Under the pieces are notes generated by a model. That model was not told where the DNA came from and searched no databases. It worked only from the letters and a program-made list of their open reading frames with translations. Made by a program: the position numbers and the translations under genes. This document shows positions 24,901 to 36,610 of a DNA stretch of 64,000 nt, one piece after another (position 1 is the first letter of the stretch; every line of letters begins with the position of its first letter). Source of the DNA: Erythrophleum ivorense (lineage: Eukaryota > Streptophyta > Magnoliopsida > Fabales > Fabaceae). The stretch is taken from assembly GCA_026724425.1 (NCBI GenBank), contig JAIUCV010000003.1, positions 58,545,088 to 58,609,087 of the forward strand, written 5' to 3'.

Positions 24901-27900
24901 AGCTCCCTATCAGAAAAAGAATAACATTTTCAGAATTGTGCAAGTATAGAAGAAAAAACTGTAAATAACTAAAATATGACAAAAAAATATGCGCAGACTG
25001 CAATGAAAGGAAGGACAAAGTTCAACATGACTGACTAGAAATTTTACAGAGGGATGGTGGGTGCCACTTTCATGATGTATGAAAAAGAAGAAAGAAGAGC
25101 AAGCTAATTTATGTCAGATATACCATGGCATGTTTCATGCAAAAGAACCGACGTGAAGACATCATTTCAATAATGTTTCCCATAACAGAAAATCATACTT
25201 GTAGCTAATCCACTTACTTCCGTACAACCTCGGTTTTGTCTCATATTTAACAGAGTAGCGTCCATTTCATCCACTTAGGCATAATTTCAGACAGGAACCA
25301 TTCTCTTTTATACTTCTGTTTTTTAACTAAAGTAGTTCATCGTATTAAATCCACTCTAAAAGCCAAGGATCAAAACTCAATCATGCTTTCAAATAGAACA
25401 GTTTCTGACATCATTTAAGCAGTTTTCTATCTAATTTCTAAATTCCCTTCCCCCCCCCCCCCCCCCCAAAAGGAGGACACCTGTAATATGCAAAAGTTGA
25501 ATTATTTTCTCAAATGATACATCATGTACAGAAATTAAAATGTACCATCATCAAGACATCAGTAGCAACTTGTCGGATTGGAGGAACACAGGATATGTGG
25601 AGCACTATCAGAATATTGTATTGAGGAGTGATATATAAACCACATTTTATATTATATTATAAACTCTCTTATAAATCCACTCTTCTATCTCATATATTAA
25701 CACTCATTCCCTATTTATACTAATAATTCAAGACTTTTAAACTCCCTCTATTAGCTATGATATTTATAATACACACATTTATACAAATCATATCAACAAC
25801 TCATGACCCGTAGTACTAAAAATTTTCACATTTTTTTAGATACAAATACCCAAAAAAATTCACAAAATATTCAGAAACAATATTTAAATTTACTTATTTC
25901 CAACACAACTCATTGGGCCACTAAGAAAAACTGATATTCTAACTTCATGCTTGAAAATCTTTAGAGGGGTACCTATTATCAGTAATAAAATCCTAGCCTA
26001 GTAATCCTCGCTTTGCAAGCCTGACTGTAACAATTGGATAGAATGGCCATTATGTAGAGTCAAGCAGAGAATGCTATGGGTTACGAGAAATTAATAAGCA
26101 CAAATTTTATTGCTAGCAGTGACATTAAAATGACAAACTCTAGTTTCTTGTTCAGAGTGCTTAAATCAATCCTTACTTTTCTCTTTTATAGCCAAAGGAA
26201 AGCAACCCCAGAATTTATGTCAGAATGAGAGATAGATGGACAAAAAGAAAAAAAAAAAGCAACTATGTACCTTATTTGAATAAGAAGGGAGATGAGAGAG
26301 TGCTTTGTTAAAACAAACAATATTAAAGAGGAAGTCTAGCTTCTTTTTGAATCTCAAGCAAATAGATCTATCCAGGCTTTAAGCTTGGAGGCGGTGAATA
26401 AAGAAGATTCTAATGCCAGCCTACGCAATATGGCACTACTGTTTATAAGATCATTTTTTTTAAGGCACAACAGAATAGCAACAAAGAAATATTGTTAAAC
26501 CCAACAATAGCATATCTGATTCACAAGTAACTTACAAGTACTGCAAATTTGGGAGCTGTCCAAGCTGGGGCACCAGTAGACCCGAAAGATTTGCATTTTG
26601 AAGATCACTGACCAAATGCAAATTAAGTTGTTTCTTTATAAGCAGATAACGTCATAAGTAACAGGTAATGACCACATAGATAACTTACACACGGGTCACA
26701 CTACTATCATTATTGCATGTAACATGAAACCACGCGCAGGGATTCACATGGGTAGGATTCCAACTTTGAAGAACATTGTTAGGATCAGACATTTTGGTCT
26801 TCAATGCATTCAGGGCATCAACTGTCATATACAGAAGCAATCTTCAGGTGTAAACATCATTTATACTAAATCATCAACATTTATGTTGCAATAGAAAATG
26901 ACGAATACAGGAACAAGAAACATGAAGGCCAAATTCCTTGGGTCAGCAATCTTCAGGTGCATACATTCTTAAAATTAATTATACACAATCAAAATTAAGA
27001 TAATCATCCTAATACCCAACTTTAAATTTTGTAAGACTTGATTATCTCCGAATGGCTTGTCAAAATGCTTTTATTCTGGAAAAAGATAAAGTTTATTTCC
27101 ATTTACTTCCATTTTTTATTACAAAAGTCAGACCCATGGCATATCTCGCAAAATATAACAATCAACAAATCTGGTTGACTCCGACCACCTCCAAGAACAA
27201 AAAAGCCACAAAATTGAGCATGATCCACAAAACAACTGAAGCTAGTGATATAGAGCAGCAGCATACTAAAAATGAAAGAAATAATTCAATTCCCTAATCA
27301 TATTCTACTAATAAAAATATTTCATTCAGAGAAGCATTAGTTTTTCTTTTCTTTTTTTTCTTAAGCCAAATTGGACACCAGTACAGTGAACATAGGGATG
27401 ATCGATACCAAGTCCCCATGCCTAGAGCCATATACAATGGATAAAATATTTCTAATCCTATTAAATACTTGAATCTCCTGTCTCCACACTTGGATCCATT
27501 TACCCAAAAAATTTCATAATGAGCAAGTTTTTTTCAAGATGAAACTTATTTACATAAAATATGTTCATCTAAAATCACAACAAAGAATAAAATGTCTCAA
27601 ACAATTATTAATATAATTCAAAACACAAATAATGCTATTTGGATTATTTTTTTAAGAAAATCTATTATATTTGATTAATATATATATATATATATAAATT
27701 TGTGAATAAATATAAATATAAATATATACGCACACAATACGAATGTAGGGAAAGGATATCATACTGCCCAGACTCAAACGTGAACTCTTAAACTATCTAT
27801 AAAAAACCCCGTACCCACATCCAAGCAAGTAAATTTTATGGGTAGCCATAAAGTATGGGATTGGCTCATCCCTAAGTGAAAAAAAAAAAAAATACAAATA

Positions 27901-28986
27901 ATGATATATCAAATTAACCAACTCCCACCCTAGAAAGAAGAGAATCTAGAGAAAGAATTGTCGACAAAGAGGATAGGGTGATGTCAACCACCAAAGGGGC
28001 AAATTTTCAGGGCTGCACATTTAGCAAGCCAGTCAACTCTTTTGTTTGCACTATGTGGAACCAAAGAAAAATACAAGTATTAGTTTAAGTATAAAACTGA
28101 AGTATAATTTTTAAATGACTGTTATTAAGCTTTTTAATAAAAACATAATAAGTGGAATTTTTTTTTAATAGCCTAATACTATATGATTGAATCCTTAAAA
28201 GAAATTTCCTGCATTTATCATATTTTTATTAAAATACCCAACAAGCTTCTTGAACATGAAATTCATTCCCCAACTCTATTTGTCAATCAGGGATATGACT
28301 CTGCAACAATAAAAGCTGAAGGGAGAGCAAAAGTACCAACAGAACATTAAGTGAACGTCTGTATATCAGCCTCATTTAGACAATGGACAGACGTCATTCC
28401 TTATGTATACATATCCATTTTGGAAGTAACAAATACGAAATTGTAAAGGAATATGATACTTCAAGTTATCGCTGAATGCGAAACTACACACACCCATACT
28501 TATATATATATGAAGGAAAATGGGCGATTTTCCACACAAAATTATGGCCAAAGCTCATCATACATATAGAGGACTAAAAGAAAACGGAAATTTTATGGAG
28601 ATAAAGGATGATTATATTAATAATAAACAGTCGGTAGACCTCCCAAACGAATGAAATTGAATATTTTAAAATTTTCAAAGTACTCACGATATGAAAACTA
28701 TTCATCAGTATGTATTGAGTTATTATCAATTTCTTCGTAACTCTTTAAATTGCATTTGGTAGACCTTTGCAAAATTTACTTTAATATTCACGATATCTCT
28801 AATAAGAACGCATGCGCTGCCATAAAACAATATGTATTTACTTAAATTAGTACAGATATTTATGGAACAATCAGAACCCATTGGTTATAGAGTATGGACA
28901 AGAAGTCGCCACCAACCTTCCGCATTGCCAGAAACCATTAGCACCAAATCAAACACTAAAAGTGCCCGAAGAAGAAAGGAATCCAT
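18976..28986 (-). CDS. SERK: SERK-like LRR receptor kinase, copy B: full-length, probable pseudokinase
   Basis: Eleven exons with GT-AG sites join into 1797 nt (598 aa): 28986-28917, 26821-26689, 26607-26536, 24906-24763, 22466-22395, 22277-22206, 22102-22041, 21216-21085, 20980-20648, 20297-19903 and 19287-18976. The layout is that of SERK (LRR-RLK subfamily II) co-receptors. It has a signal peptide (MDSFLLRALLVFDLVLMVSG), an LRR cap (NPCAWFHVTC), about five LRRs, a short hinge with SPPPS, a membrane helix at about 213-238, the DHSIDVPAEDPE juxtamembrane motif and a kinase domain ending in SGPR. The glycine loop GRGKFG (285-290), DFG (421-423) and APEY are kept. The beta-3 motif reads VAVLKK, two residues shorter than the SERK VAVKRLK, with Leu306 at the Lys position. 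HRD is HRN (Asn403) and the following Lys is Gln405. Catalysis is therefore probably lost, while the frame stays open throughout. A role as co-receptor or decoy at the plasma membrane is inference. A TATA-like TTATATGAATAAT lies about 60 bp upstream. Confidence 0.93.
22952..23873. mobile_element. Long-terminal-inverted-repeat element inside intron 4 of SERK-like copy B
   Basis: The left arm (about 22952-23170) and the reverse complement of the right arm (about 23630-23873) align over more than 200 bp. Shared landmarks, in order, are GAGAGGAACAATTTTTAA, CCTGATTAAAAC, ATCATTTTCTCTCACCATT, GCCAGCAAACTCT and TCTGATTTCTTC. The central 450 bp has no convincing coding frame. The size and long arms suit a non-autonomous MULE or foldback element. 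The ends lie in TA-rich sequence, so no target duplication could be read. Confidence 0.72.
24647..24674. repeat. (TA)n microsatellite in intron 4 of copy B
   Basis: About 13 AT units are uninterrupted. The run lies roughly 90 bp downstream of exon 4 in the direction of transcription. Confidence 0.85.
25450..25467. repeat. Poly-C tract in intron 3 of copy B
   Basis: A run of about 18 cytosines is followed by AAAAGG. The copy A counterpart (near 6515-6525) has only CCCTTCCCCCC, so the tract expanded after duplication. Confidence 0.85.
26822..28916 (-). other. Intron 1 of copy B (about 2.1 kb), no internal gene
   Basis: The intron is AT-rich, with a (TA)n run near 27679-27697 and simple A-rich runs. 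The corresponding intron in copy A is only 320 bp, so this one has grown by about 1.8 kb. An 81-codon frame at 27052-27297 has no family features and was not called. Confidence 0.6.
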
Positions 28987-29240
28987 GAAAGACGAAATCA
29001 CTCGCTCCTTACTGTCTATCTTCTCAAACTGCTTACTATTATTATTCATATAAGTGTCGCTTGTTTAGCCGCAGAAGCCTCAACTTTTGCAAAAGTGGAG
29101 GGGAGAGAACACAGCCAATGACTGTTGCATCCTTTGTTGAGAAAGTTCTACTTCGAAAGAGACAGATTTGCGCGAGTCAAAGACGCCGGTGACTGTCCCC
29201 ATCGTCTTTGACGTACGAAAATGGATGATTAGGATGGGAA
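28987..29240 (-). promoter_or_regulatory. Promoter / 5' UTR region of SERK-like copy B
   Basis: This relatively GC-rich block sits directly upstream of the start codon. It contains CTTCGAAAGAGACAGA and GCGCGAGTCAAAGACGCC segments that are repeated almost unchanged at 31660-31810. Similar but weaker matches occur upstream of copy A. Conservation across three copies suggests promoter or leader sequence. Confidence 0.6.
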
Positions 29241-29259
29241 ATTTCTTTTTTTTTTTTTG

Positions 29260-29560
29260 TAATATATTATTCAGATGTTTTAAAATTATATAAAAATTTT
29301 TTTATTTTTAAAATATATATAAATTTATTTTAAAATAAAATTATTTTATATTTTAATTCAATTTTAGTTTTTTATTAAAATATTTTCTATTGAACTAAAT
29401 ATATATTTTTTCAAGTAAACAAATTAAATGAAAGATATTTGGTCAAAAAATTTAAAATTAAATTAAAATATAAAGTAATTTTTTATTTTAAAAATAGTTT
29501 ATATATATTTTAAAAATAGAGATAAGATTTATATAATATAATCCTCTTTAAAAATTTGGG
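29260..29560. mobile_element. Short AT-rich foldback (MITE-like) sequence, copy in duplication unit 1
   Basis: The left side (AAAATTATATAAAAATTTTT, then TTTTTAAAATATATATAAA) is mirrored by the right side read in reverse complement (ATTATATAAATCTTATCTCT, then TTTTTAAAATATATATAAA). The two halves could fold into a hairpin of about 300 bp. The same structure occurs in unit 2 at about 31860-32125, and a related one at about 43650-43985. Confidence 0.5.
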
Positions 29561-31260
29561 CTAAATATCCATTTGACTGCAATAAATACTTTTTAAAAAA
29601 ATAGAAAGCAACTCCTTTTCGTGGCCTTAGTAATTTCTTTTCATGAAATCTTGACCAAAGTATAATATTCATCTCTTTTGTTAAAGGATTAAATTTATAT
29701 GCAAATATTTATATTTTTTATTAAGTTTTTAATTAAAATATATAATTTTTTAATTAAAAAATGATAAGTACATAATTTAATTAAAAAATAATCTATTTAT
29801 TTAATTATAAAAATTACACACTTGTTATGTTATTATTAAAAATTATATATTTATTATATTTTAAGTAAATAATCAAGGAGTAAAGAAATAGCTCAATTTT
29901 GAATGAATTTTTCAAAGTAATTTCGGGGAGGCATTAATTAGTAAAGACATTGAAAACTTATTTGCAATCATTTTTAAAAAAAAAAAAAAACTTCTGAATG
30001 ATATGTCAATTGAGCTTCTTTTATAAAAATGCTAGAGTTGGGGGGCTTAAATTTGCAAATATATAACATTGGTTTATGTAGGTCAATGGTTAAAGACTTT
30101 GTTGTCTAGTCAAACTTAACATATGCGAAGATTATGTGTTTTTTGAAAAAAAAAATAATGTAAATAAATTATTTCCTCATTATAGGTTAGGACACCTATA
30201 ATATATTATGTAAATTATGTCCATATTTATAGCACCTGTATAACAGATGGACACAAGAATTAATGTGAAGGTAAAGTCTACCAAAAGATGAACAAAGGCT
30301 TATCAATTGGATATTAAGGAATATCTCTGCGAATAACCATTAACACAAGATCCCAATGTATGAAAAATTTAAACTCACACATGATTGACTGCAAAGATTA
30401 TATATAATTCCGTATTTATGGAGATAAAGAATATGCACTCAAATAGGGATTTGAAAATGAATAACCATTAACATAAGATTCCAATGTTAGAAAAATTTAG
30501 AAAAAAATTTATATGCAATTTTTTATAGCTTAATTATTGAGTTTTTTAATCAAAACATAATAAATGTATAATTCTTCAATTAAAATATGACATATATATA
30601 ATTTTTACAAATAATTATATTATTTTTTAATTAAATTATATATTTGTTATATTTTTTAAAAAAATTATATGTTTGTCATATTTTAATTAAAAATTTTATT
30701 AGTAATGATAAATTGCAGTCAAATTTAGCCCAAAAATTTAAACTCACTCCGGCATTGACTGCAAAGATTATATATAACATGGTCTTGTTGATAGCTCATG
30801 GAGAAGAAGAATATGCCCTTGTTTGGTAAGAGAGAGAAAAGAAAAAAGAAAAAGAAAAAGTTTTGCACAATGTTTATCATATTTTTATAATTATTAATTA
30901 ATAATATTTATCTTATTTTATATTTTTTTAAAATAAAAATAAAAAAATATTATTTTATTTCTAAAATTATTTTTTTATTTTTTATTGTTATTGTTATTTT
31001 TATTTTTTTATGTACCAAACAAATATAAAAGAGGTTGAATAGCTCTAACATATGCAAACTAATTAAAAGGTCCAACTGTTATTTATCTGTTTAATGAACA
31101 GGACGTAGGTGATATATTTTTTTTTTCCTCAATTGATGATTTTTCTTGATAATTATTAATTGGGAAAAAGTTTTAACTCCTTTTTTCTGTGTTTTTACGA
31201 AGCAAACCCACTTCAAATTTTGTGATTGAATTTTGAGAATATTTTTTCTTCTAATTAAAA

Positions 31261-31284
31261 TATATATATATATATATATATATA
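31261..31284. repeat. (TA)n microsatellite
   Basis: Twelve uninterrupted TA units lie near the end of duplication unit 1. The run is absent from the matching place in unit 2 (about 33265). Confidence 0.85.
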
Positions 31285-31531
31285 AAATCCTGTGGATGGT
31301 ACTGTTCCTTATCACTGTTCACGTCCGTCTTTTTTCTGCTTTCTGTGGAGCCCGCGTTTTAGCTTTTCTTTTCCTTATGGGGCCCACTAGAAATTTTTTA
31401 ATCCCCCTGCAATATTTTTTCTTCTAATTTATAAATAAATTCATGAAAATGGAAAAATCATCATTTTCGATAAAATTGAAACTAGAAGAAAACTACGAAT
31501 TAAATTTTATGAATTTGTATATAGAGTGTTA

Positions 31532-31577
31532 GCATCAAATCAAACATTAAAAGGGCCCAGAGAACAAAGGAATCCAT
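31532..31577 (-). pseudogene. Third, truncated copy of SERK-like exon 1
   Basis: A minus-strand ATG at 31577 opens MDSFVLWALLMFDLM, matching the signal peptide of copy B (MDSFLLRALLVFDLV). It ends at the duplication junction before the SGNAEG end of exon 1 and its splice donor. No LRR exon follows, so it cannot make a receptor. It does sit under a duplicated promoter and could seed an upstream transcript. Confidence 0.75.
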
Positions 31578-31859
31578 GAAAGACGAAATCACTCGCTCCT
31601 CACTGTCTATCTTCTCAAACGACTTTCTATTGTTACTCATATGAGAGTGTGTCGCTTGTTTAGCTGCAGAAGCTTCAACTTTTGCGAAAGCGGTGGGGAG
31701 AGAGGAGAGCCAATGAATTCGTTGAGAAAGTTCTTCTTCTTCGAAAGAGACAGATTTGCGCGGGTCAAAAGACGCCGGTGACTTTTCCCATCGTCTCTGA
31801 CGTACGAAAATGAATTATTAGGACGGGAAGTTTCCTGTTTTTTTTTTTAAATATATTAC

Positions 31860-32125
31860 TCAGACGTGATTGAATTTTGTTAAAATTATATAATTTTTTT
31901 ATTTTTAAGATATATCTAAATTATTTTTAAAATAAATTTTTTTATAATTTAATTTAATTTTAAAATTTTATTGAAATATGTTTTTTAAACTAAAAAAATT
32001 AAATGAAAGATATTTTGATTAAAAAATTTAAAATTGAATTAAAGTATAAAATAAAATTTTGTTTAAAAAAAATTATGTATATTTTAAAAATAGAGAGAAG
32101 ATTTATATAATATATTCCTTTTACA
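31860..32125. mobile_element. Short AT-rich foldback (MITE-like) sequence, copy in duplication unit 2
   Basis: This is the counterpart of 29260-29560, with the same inverted halves and several indels. Confidence 0.5.
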
Positions 32126-33320
32126 AAAGAAATTTGGCTAAATATCCATTTAACTATAATAAATACTTTAAAAAAAAAGAAAGAAAGCAGCTCCTTTTTT
32201 TGGCCTTAGTAATTTCTTTTCTTAAAATCTTGGCCAGACTATAATATTCATTATTTTATTAAAGGATCAAATTTAGATGTAGATATTTATATTTTTTATG
32301 AGATTTTTTAATTAAAATCTAATTAGTATATAATTTTTTAATTAAAACATGACAACTACATAATTTAATTAGATAATAGTTTATTTGTTTATAAAAATTA
32401 TACACTTATTATATTATTATTAAATAATTATATATTTATCATATTTTGATTGAATAGTTAAATGGTAAAGATATAGCTCAATTTTGAGTGAATTTTCCAA
32501 AGTGATTTGAGGGAGGCATTAATTACTAAAAAAATTGAAAACGTATTTCTAATCATTTAAAAAAAAAACTTCTGAATGATATGTCAACTGAGCTTCTTTT
32601 GTAAATATGCTAGAGTTGGGGGCTTAAATTTGCAAATATATAAGATTGGTTTGTGTAGGTCAATGGTTAAAGACTTTGTTGACTAGTCAAAACTTAACAT
32701 ATGCATAAATAAAGGTTTGCTCAATTGGAAATTAAGGAATTTATCTATGAATGAAGAACCATTAACATGAGATCCCAATGTTAGAAAAATTTAAACTCAC
32801 ACAACATGATTGATTGAAAAAGTATATATAATTTCGTATTTATGGAGAAAAAAAAAATGCACTCAAATAGGAATTTGAAAATAAATAACCACTATCACAA
32901 GATTCCAATGTTAGAAAAATTTAAAAAAAAAAACTTATATGTACTTTTTTTTTATATTTATTATTAAAATTTTTAATTAAAACATAATAAGTATACAATT
33001 TTTCAATTAAAACAAAACAAAGGTACTTGACCGGGAAGGTAGCTCATGCACGTGCAAACTAATTAGAAGGTCCAATTCCTGGATGTTATTTATCTGTCTA
33101 ATGAACAGGACTAGGTGATTTTTTTTTTTTTTTGGGTTTTGATTGATAATTTTTCTTGATAATTATTGACTGGGGAAAAGTTTAAACTTCCTTTTTTCTG
33201 TTTTTTACAAAGCAAACCCACTTCAAATTTTGTGATTGAATTTTGAGAATATTTTTTCTTCTAATTTTCTAATTTATAAATAAATTAAAAAAATAGAAAA
33301 TTATCATTTTTGATAAACTT

Positions 33321-33448
33321 GGAACTAGAAGAAAACTGAGAATTAAATTTTATGAATTTGTATATAAAGTGTAGGCAGTTGGTTGGAACTAGAAGAAAAC
33401 TGAGAATTAAATTTTATGAATTTGTATATAAAGTGTAGGCAGTTGGGG
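33321..33448. repeat. 64-bp perfect tandem duplication (2 copies)
   Basis: Two adjacent copies (33321-33384 and 33385-33448) start GGAACTAGAAGAAAACTGAG and end GTGTAGGCAGTTGG. They are identical or nearly so, hence recent. They lie at the distal edge of the 2-kb tandem duplication. Confidence 0.9.
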
Positions 33449-33744
33449 TCTAATTGAGCTCACAAGAAAAGTCGAAAAATTTTAAAAATAAATAAATAAG
33501 ATGAATATATATGTGCGTCTGTTTTTTTTTTCTCGTTTTCTTTTTTTTTTGGGTCATTTTTTGGCTGAAACTTGTAAGAAAAAAATCTCTCCACGTAGAC
33601 CAAATTGTTTGGGCCTATTGGGTATCATAGAGATTTTATTTGGTCCAAGATGTCATATCGTTTGGGTAGATTGCAAGTGGGTAGGATCACAATAATGGGC
33701 CTGAGTCAGATCACATGGAAAAATATTCTGTTCAATTTTGATAT
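33449..33744. other. Intergenic DNA, no gene seen
   Basis: This is a short stretch of mixed composition with T-rich runs. A 64-codon frame is not supported by any recognisable feature. Confidence 0.45.
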
Positions 33745-34180
33745 AGGAAAAATTGTATTTTCATTATTATAGTTTCACTTAATTTTTAGTTTTGTTCTTA
33801 TAGTTTATAATGTTATAATTATAATTTATAATTCAAATAATTTTTTATTTAGTCCCTATTACTACATTTTTGTCAATATTTTGTCATATGTCTGTTAATT
33901 TTATTTTATTATTTTCTTTTACATCTTTAATTAACATAAATTATAAAAAAAAAAAACACACACACACACAAACACATATATGTATGTATTTAAAGTATCA
34001 AAATGATATATAGTTAATTAGATTAGTAAAATTTAACAGAATTTTAGTAAAAGGGACCAAATTAAAAATTTTGTAAATTATTAAAACTCAATTACAAATT
34101 TTTTCAACTATATAAATCAAATGAAAAATTAAACAAAATTATGAAGACCTATGGTATAATATTTCCTTTTAATATATAAA
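33745..34180. mobile_element. Foldback / MITE-like element
   Basis: The left side reads, in order, GGAAAAATTGTATTTTCATT, TTAGTTTTGTTCTTATAG and TTTATTTAGTCCCTATTACTA. The right side read in reverse complement gives GGAAATATTATACC, ATAATTTTGTTTAATTTTTC and AATTTGGTCCCTTTTACTA. The halves are therefore inverted copies. A (CA)n run sits at the centre (33956-33971). The GTCCC...TAGTTT style is common in plant non-autonomous DNA elements. Confidence 0.5.
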
Positions 34181-34727
34181 GGACTACATATGATACAATT
34201 AGAAATTTATATGAACTTTTATGTTTTTCTTTTATTTTTTTCACTATTTATTTTTTTAATTATCAAGCTCAAACATGATAATCTTAATTGTTAATTATAC
34301 TTGATAGAAGAATAACTCATAAAATTTGTCATTTTAACCTTATTTTCAAGCTGCATGTCCGCATGGGCTCATGTTTGTTCAAGTTAAGCAACAAGGGCCA
34401 CATCGATCTTACCTTATAAGCCAAAAAGAATAATTTCCCTACTGAATCTTTTTTTTTTTTTTTTGGGCCAGACTACTGAATCATTATATCCACATTTTGA
34501 TCCTTTTGTGTTCTTCACTTATCATGTTTTTCCATATTAATTACAGAAACCCCTACAAAGTACTTACACTGGCACTTAATAATAATTGAAACAGTACATT
34601 GCACGTGAATCTATCACTAACTTTATTTGCAAGTATACATGATTATGAGTTGAGTTTCGTTTTTATAAAAAGAATTAGGTCTTTCTAAAGATGAGTTGAT
34701 TATGTCTTTTATGAATTATTTTACGAA

Positions 34728-35305
34728 GAAATATACTTTTGGTTTTCTAATTTTAAGTTTGAATTTTGTTTTTGTATTTTAATTTTATTTAATTTTTTAA
34801 CTTTATCTTGAATTTTATTTTTATCCTTTATTTTTATTTAATTTTAATTTTGTCCCATAATTTTATTTTTATTTAGTTCTAATTTCGTCTTTTAATTTTA
34901 TCTTAGATTTTACTTTTATTTTTAATTTTATTTTATTCTAATTTAATCATTAATTTTAAAAACTATTTAAATATTTGTTATCCTTTCATTTTTTATTTTT
35001 TATTTTAGTTTCATAGTGTTAGAGAAAAAATATAAGTAATTTTGAAAATTAATGAGTATACTAGAATGAAATAAAATTAAAATATGAAAATAAATATGAG
35101 ATAAAATTAAAAAATTAAATTAAAATCAAATAAAATTAAAATTTATAGTAAAATTATGAAACTAAATTAGAACAAAATAAAGTCAAGGGGCAAAAATGAA
35201 ATCTAATATAAAGTTAAAAGACTAAATTGAAATTAAATAAAATTAAGTGATAAAATTGAAGTCTCAAGTAAAACTAAAGGATCAAAAATTCATTTTTAAC
35301 TTACA
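34728..35305. mobile_element. Foldback element with T-rich left arm and A-rich right arm
   Basis: The left arm is built from repeated TTTAATTTTATTTAATTTT-type blocks. The right arm is the inverse, with ACTAAATTGAAATTAAATAA-type blocks. The end segments CTTTTGGTTTTCTAATTTTAAG and TTTTTGATCCTTTAGTTTTAC (right arm, reverse complement) also correspond. Arms of about 270 bp meet near 35010. It has no coding capacity. Confidence 0.6.
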
Positions 35306-36128
35306 TTTATTAATGAGTTTGTCACCCCAAAAAAAATATTTTTAACTAGATTCAATTTATAAAAACTACAAGGACTAAGACAATAATAAAAAAGACATAT
35401 TTATTGATTTACTTTTGAGTGCAATTCATATTTGATATGTTTATATAATATAATTAATTTTTCTGACTAAAATCTGAAGGGTAAAACACCAAACGTAAGT
35501 ATTATCCAAAGATATTTATAGTTAATTTAATTTACTTATCTTTTATACATTGAATCGATTTAAAAATATGTGAATTCAAAAGAATTTATTACATCAAAAT
35601 TGCATATTTTATTATTAATTTTTACTCATTTTTAAATATGACCACAGATAATGTGCTATATATGATCTACCAAAATATAAATCTCTCAAAATTTGACAAA
35701 AATTAATCACCTATCTATAATCATGTCAATTTAAAACAAGTGATAGCCTTTTCCTCCTCGAGTTTTCCTTGTATATACAGTGTTGCTTTCACCTTAATTA
35801 ATCACTTTAATATAATGAGATGGGAGGTTAAATCATCAAATCAATCTTATTCTTTCGTGTTTAATCGTTAATTTCTGTCAGCTATCAGATATGGTGCTAA
35901 CGAACTAATTAACGACATTCACTTTCATAGAAAAAGGGTCCAAAATTTTGGTACACAATATCTAAGTATCTCACTTTCACTAAGAAGCAATGATGGAACT
36001 GAAGAAAGAGCAAGTGGGATTGTGAAGTGGCTTCAGAACCAAGTTATAGCAATCATCAATTCAATGTTCCTTGTGCAGACACAGACCCTCTCCACTCCAA
36101 CTGCAAGCATTTCCGCAAGCCTTCAAAA
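35306..36128. other. AT-rich intergenic DNA, no supported gene
   Basis: A better-balanced patch at 35985-36125 contains short overlapping frames in all three phases, but none has a recognisable family or splice context. No feature was called in it. Confidence 0.4.
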
Positions 36129-36151
36129 ATATATATATATATATATATATA
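36129..36151. repeat. (TA)n microsatellite
   Basis: About eleven AT units lie directly after the better-balanced patch at 35985-36125. Confidence 0.85.
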
Positions 36152-36159
36152 CATTCTTT

Positions 36160-36610
36160 TTTATTAACTGTGATCATAAGATAAAAAATCATATTAGATG
36201 GACCAATTCAATTAAAAAATTGGTAAATTAGTCATGGCTTCTATCCATTTGACCCTCAAAATTAAAAAAAAAAATCAATCAAGAATTGATTAACTAAAAA
36301 AATTAGTAAAAATTAGTCAAATTTAATACTAAGTCGGTCAAAATTTAATTTTAAATGACTATTTTTGTCTAACTAAGAGTTCAAATATTTTGTGATAGAG
36401 ATTTATAATATTTAATAAATTTTATCTAGTTTATTTTATATAAATTTGCTGTCATACACAAATTATTCTAACTAATTTCTATATTTTAAATATTTTTTAT
36501 ATTACATGTATTAATGTAATTGTAGTATATATATATATTTGGTTCGACCAAATTAATCTGTGAATTACTATTTATTTGGGTTCAATGCCCAAATTGTTTT
36601 GTAAAATTGT
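36160..36610. repeat. Dispersed repeat family X, copy 1
   Basis: This stretch shares an ordered series of motifs with 60190-60660 in the same orientation: AATTTAATACTAAGTCGGTC / AATTTAGTACTAAATCGATT, then GATAGAGATTTATAATATT / GATAGATATTTATGATATT, then TTTATTTTATATAAATTTGCTGTCAT / the equivalent, then GGGTTCAATGCCCAAAT / TGATTCAATGTCCTAAT. It is about 450 bp, non-coding, and an old dispersed element of unknown class. Confidence 0.55.

Larger units (their letters stand above)
28945..31530. repeat. Tandem duplication unit 1 (proximal), includes working promoter of copy B
   Basis: Unit 1 starts inside exon 1 of copy B and is followed immediately by unit 2 (31530-33446). Matching pairs include 29230-29540 with 31820-32110, 29900-29990 with 32480-32560, 30300-30470 with 32710-32900, and 31030-31250 with 33040-33260. 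The junction near 31525-31532 fuses the end of unit 1 (AATTTGTATATAGAGTGT) directly to exon 1-derived sequence (CAAATCAAACATTAAAAG). That makes a simple head-to-tail duplication likely. Unit 1 is larger by several hundred bp. Confidence 0.75.
31530..33446. repeat. Tandem duplication unit 2 (distal)
   Basis: This is the second copy of the segment carrying the copy B promoter and the 5' part of exon 1. It ends around GTATATAAAGTGTAGGCAGTTGG, where sequence outside the duplication begins. Differences between units are mostly indels in AT-rich parts. Confidence 0.72.

Noticed and set aside
35985..36130. Possible small exon in a more balanced patch
   Set aside because: Several phases are open, but no splice-consistent partner exon or family match was found.
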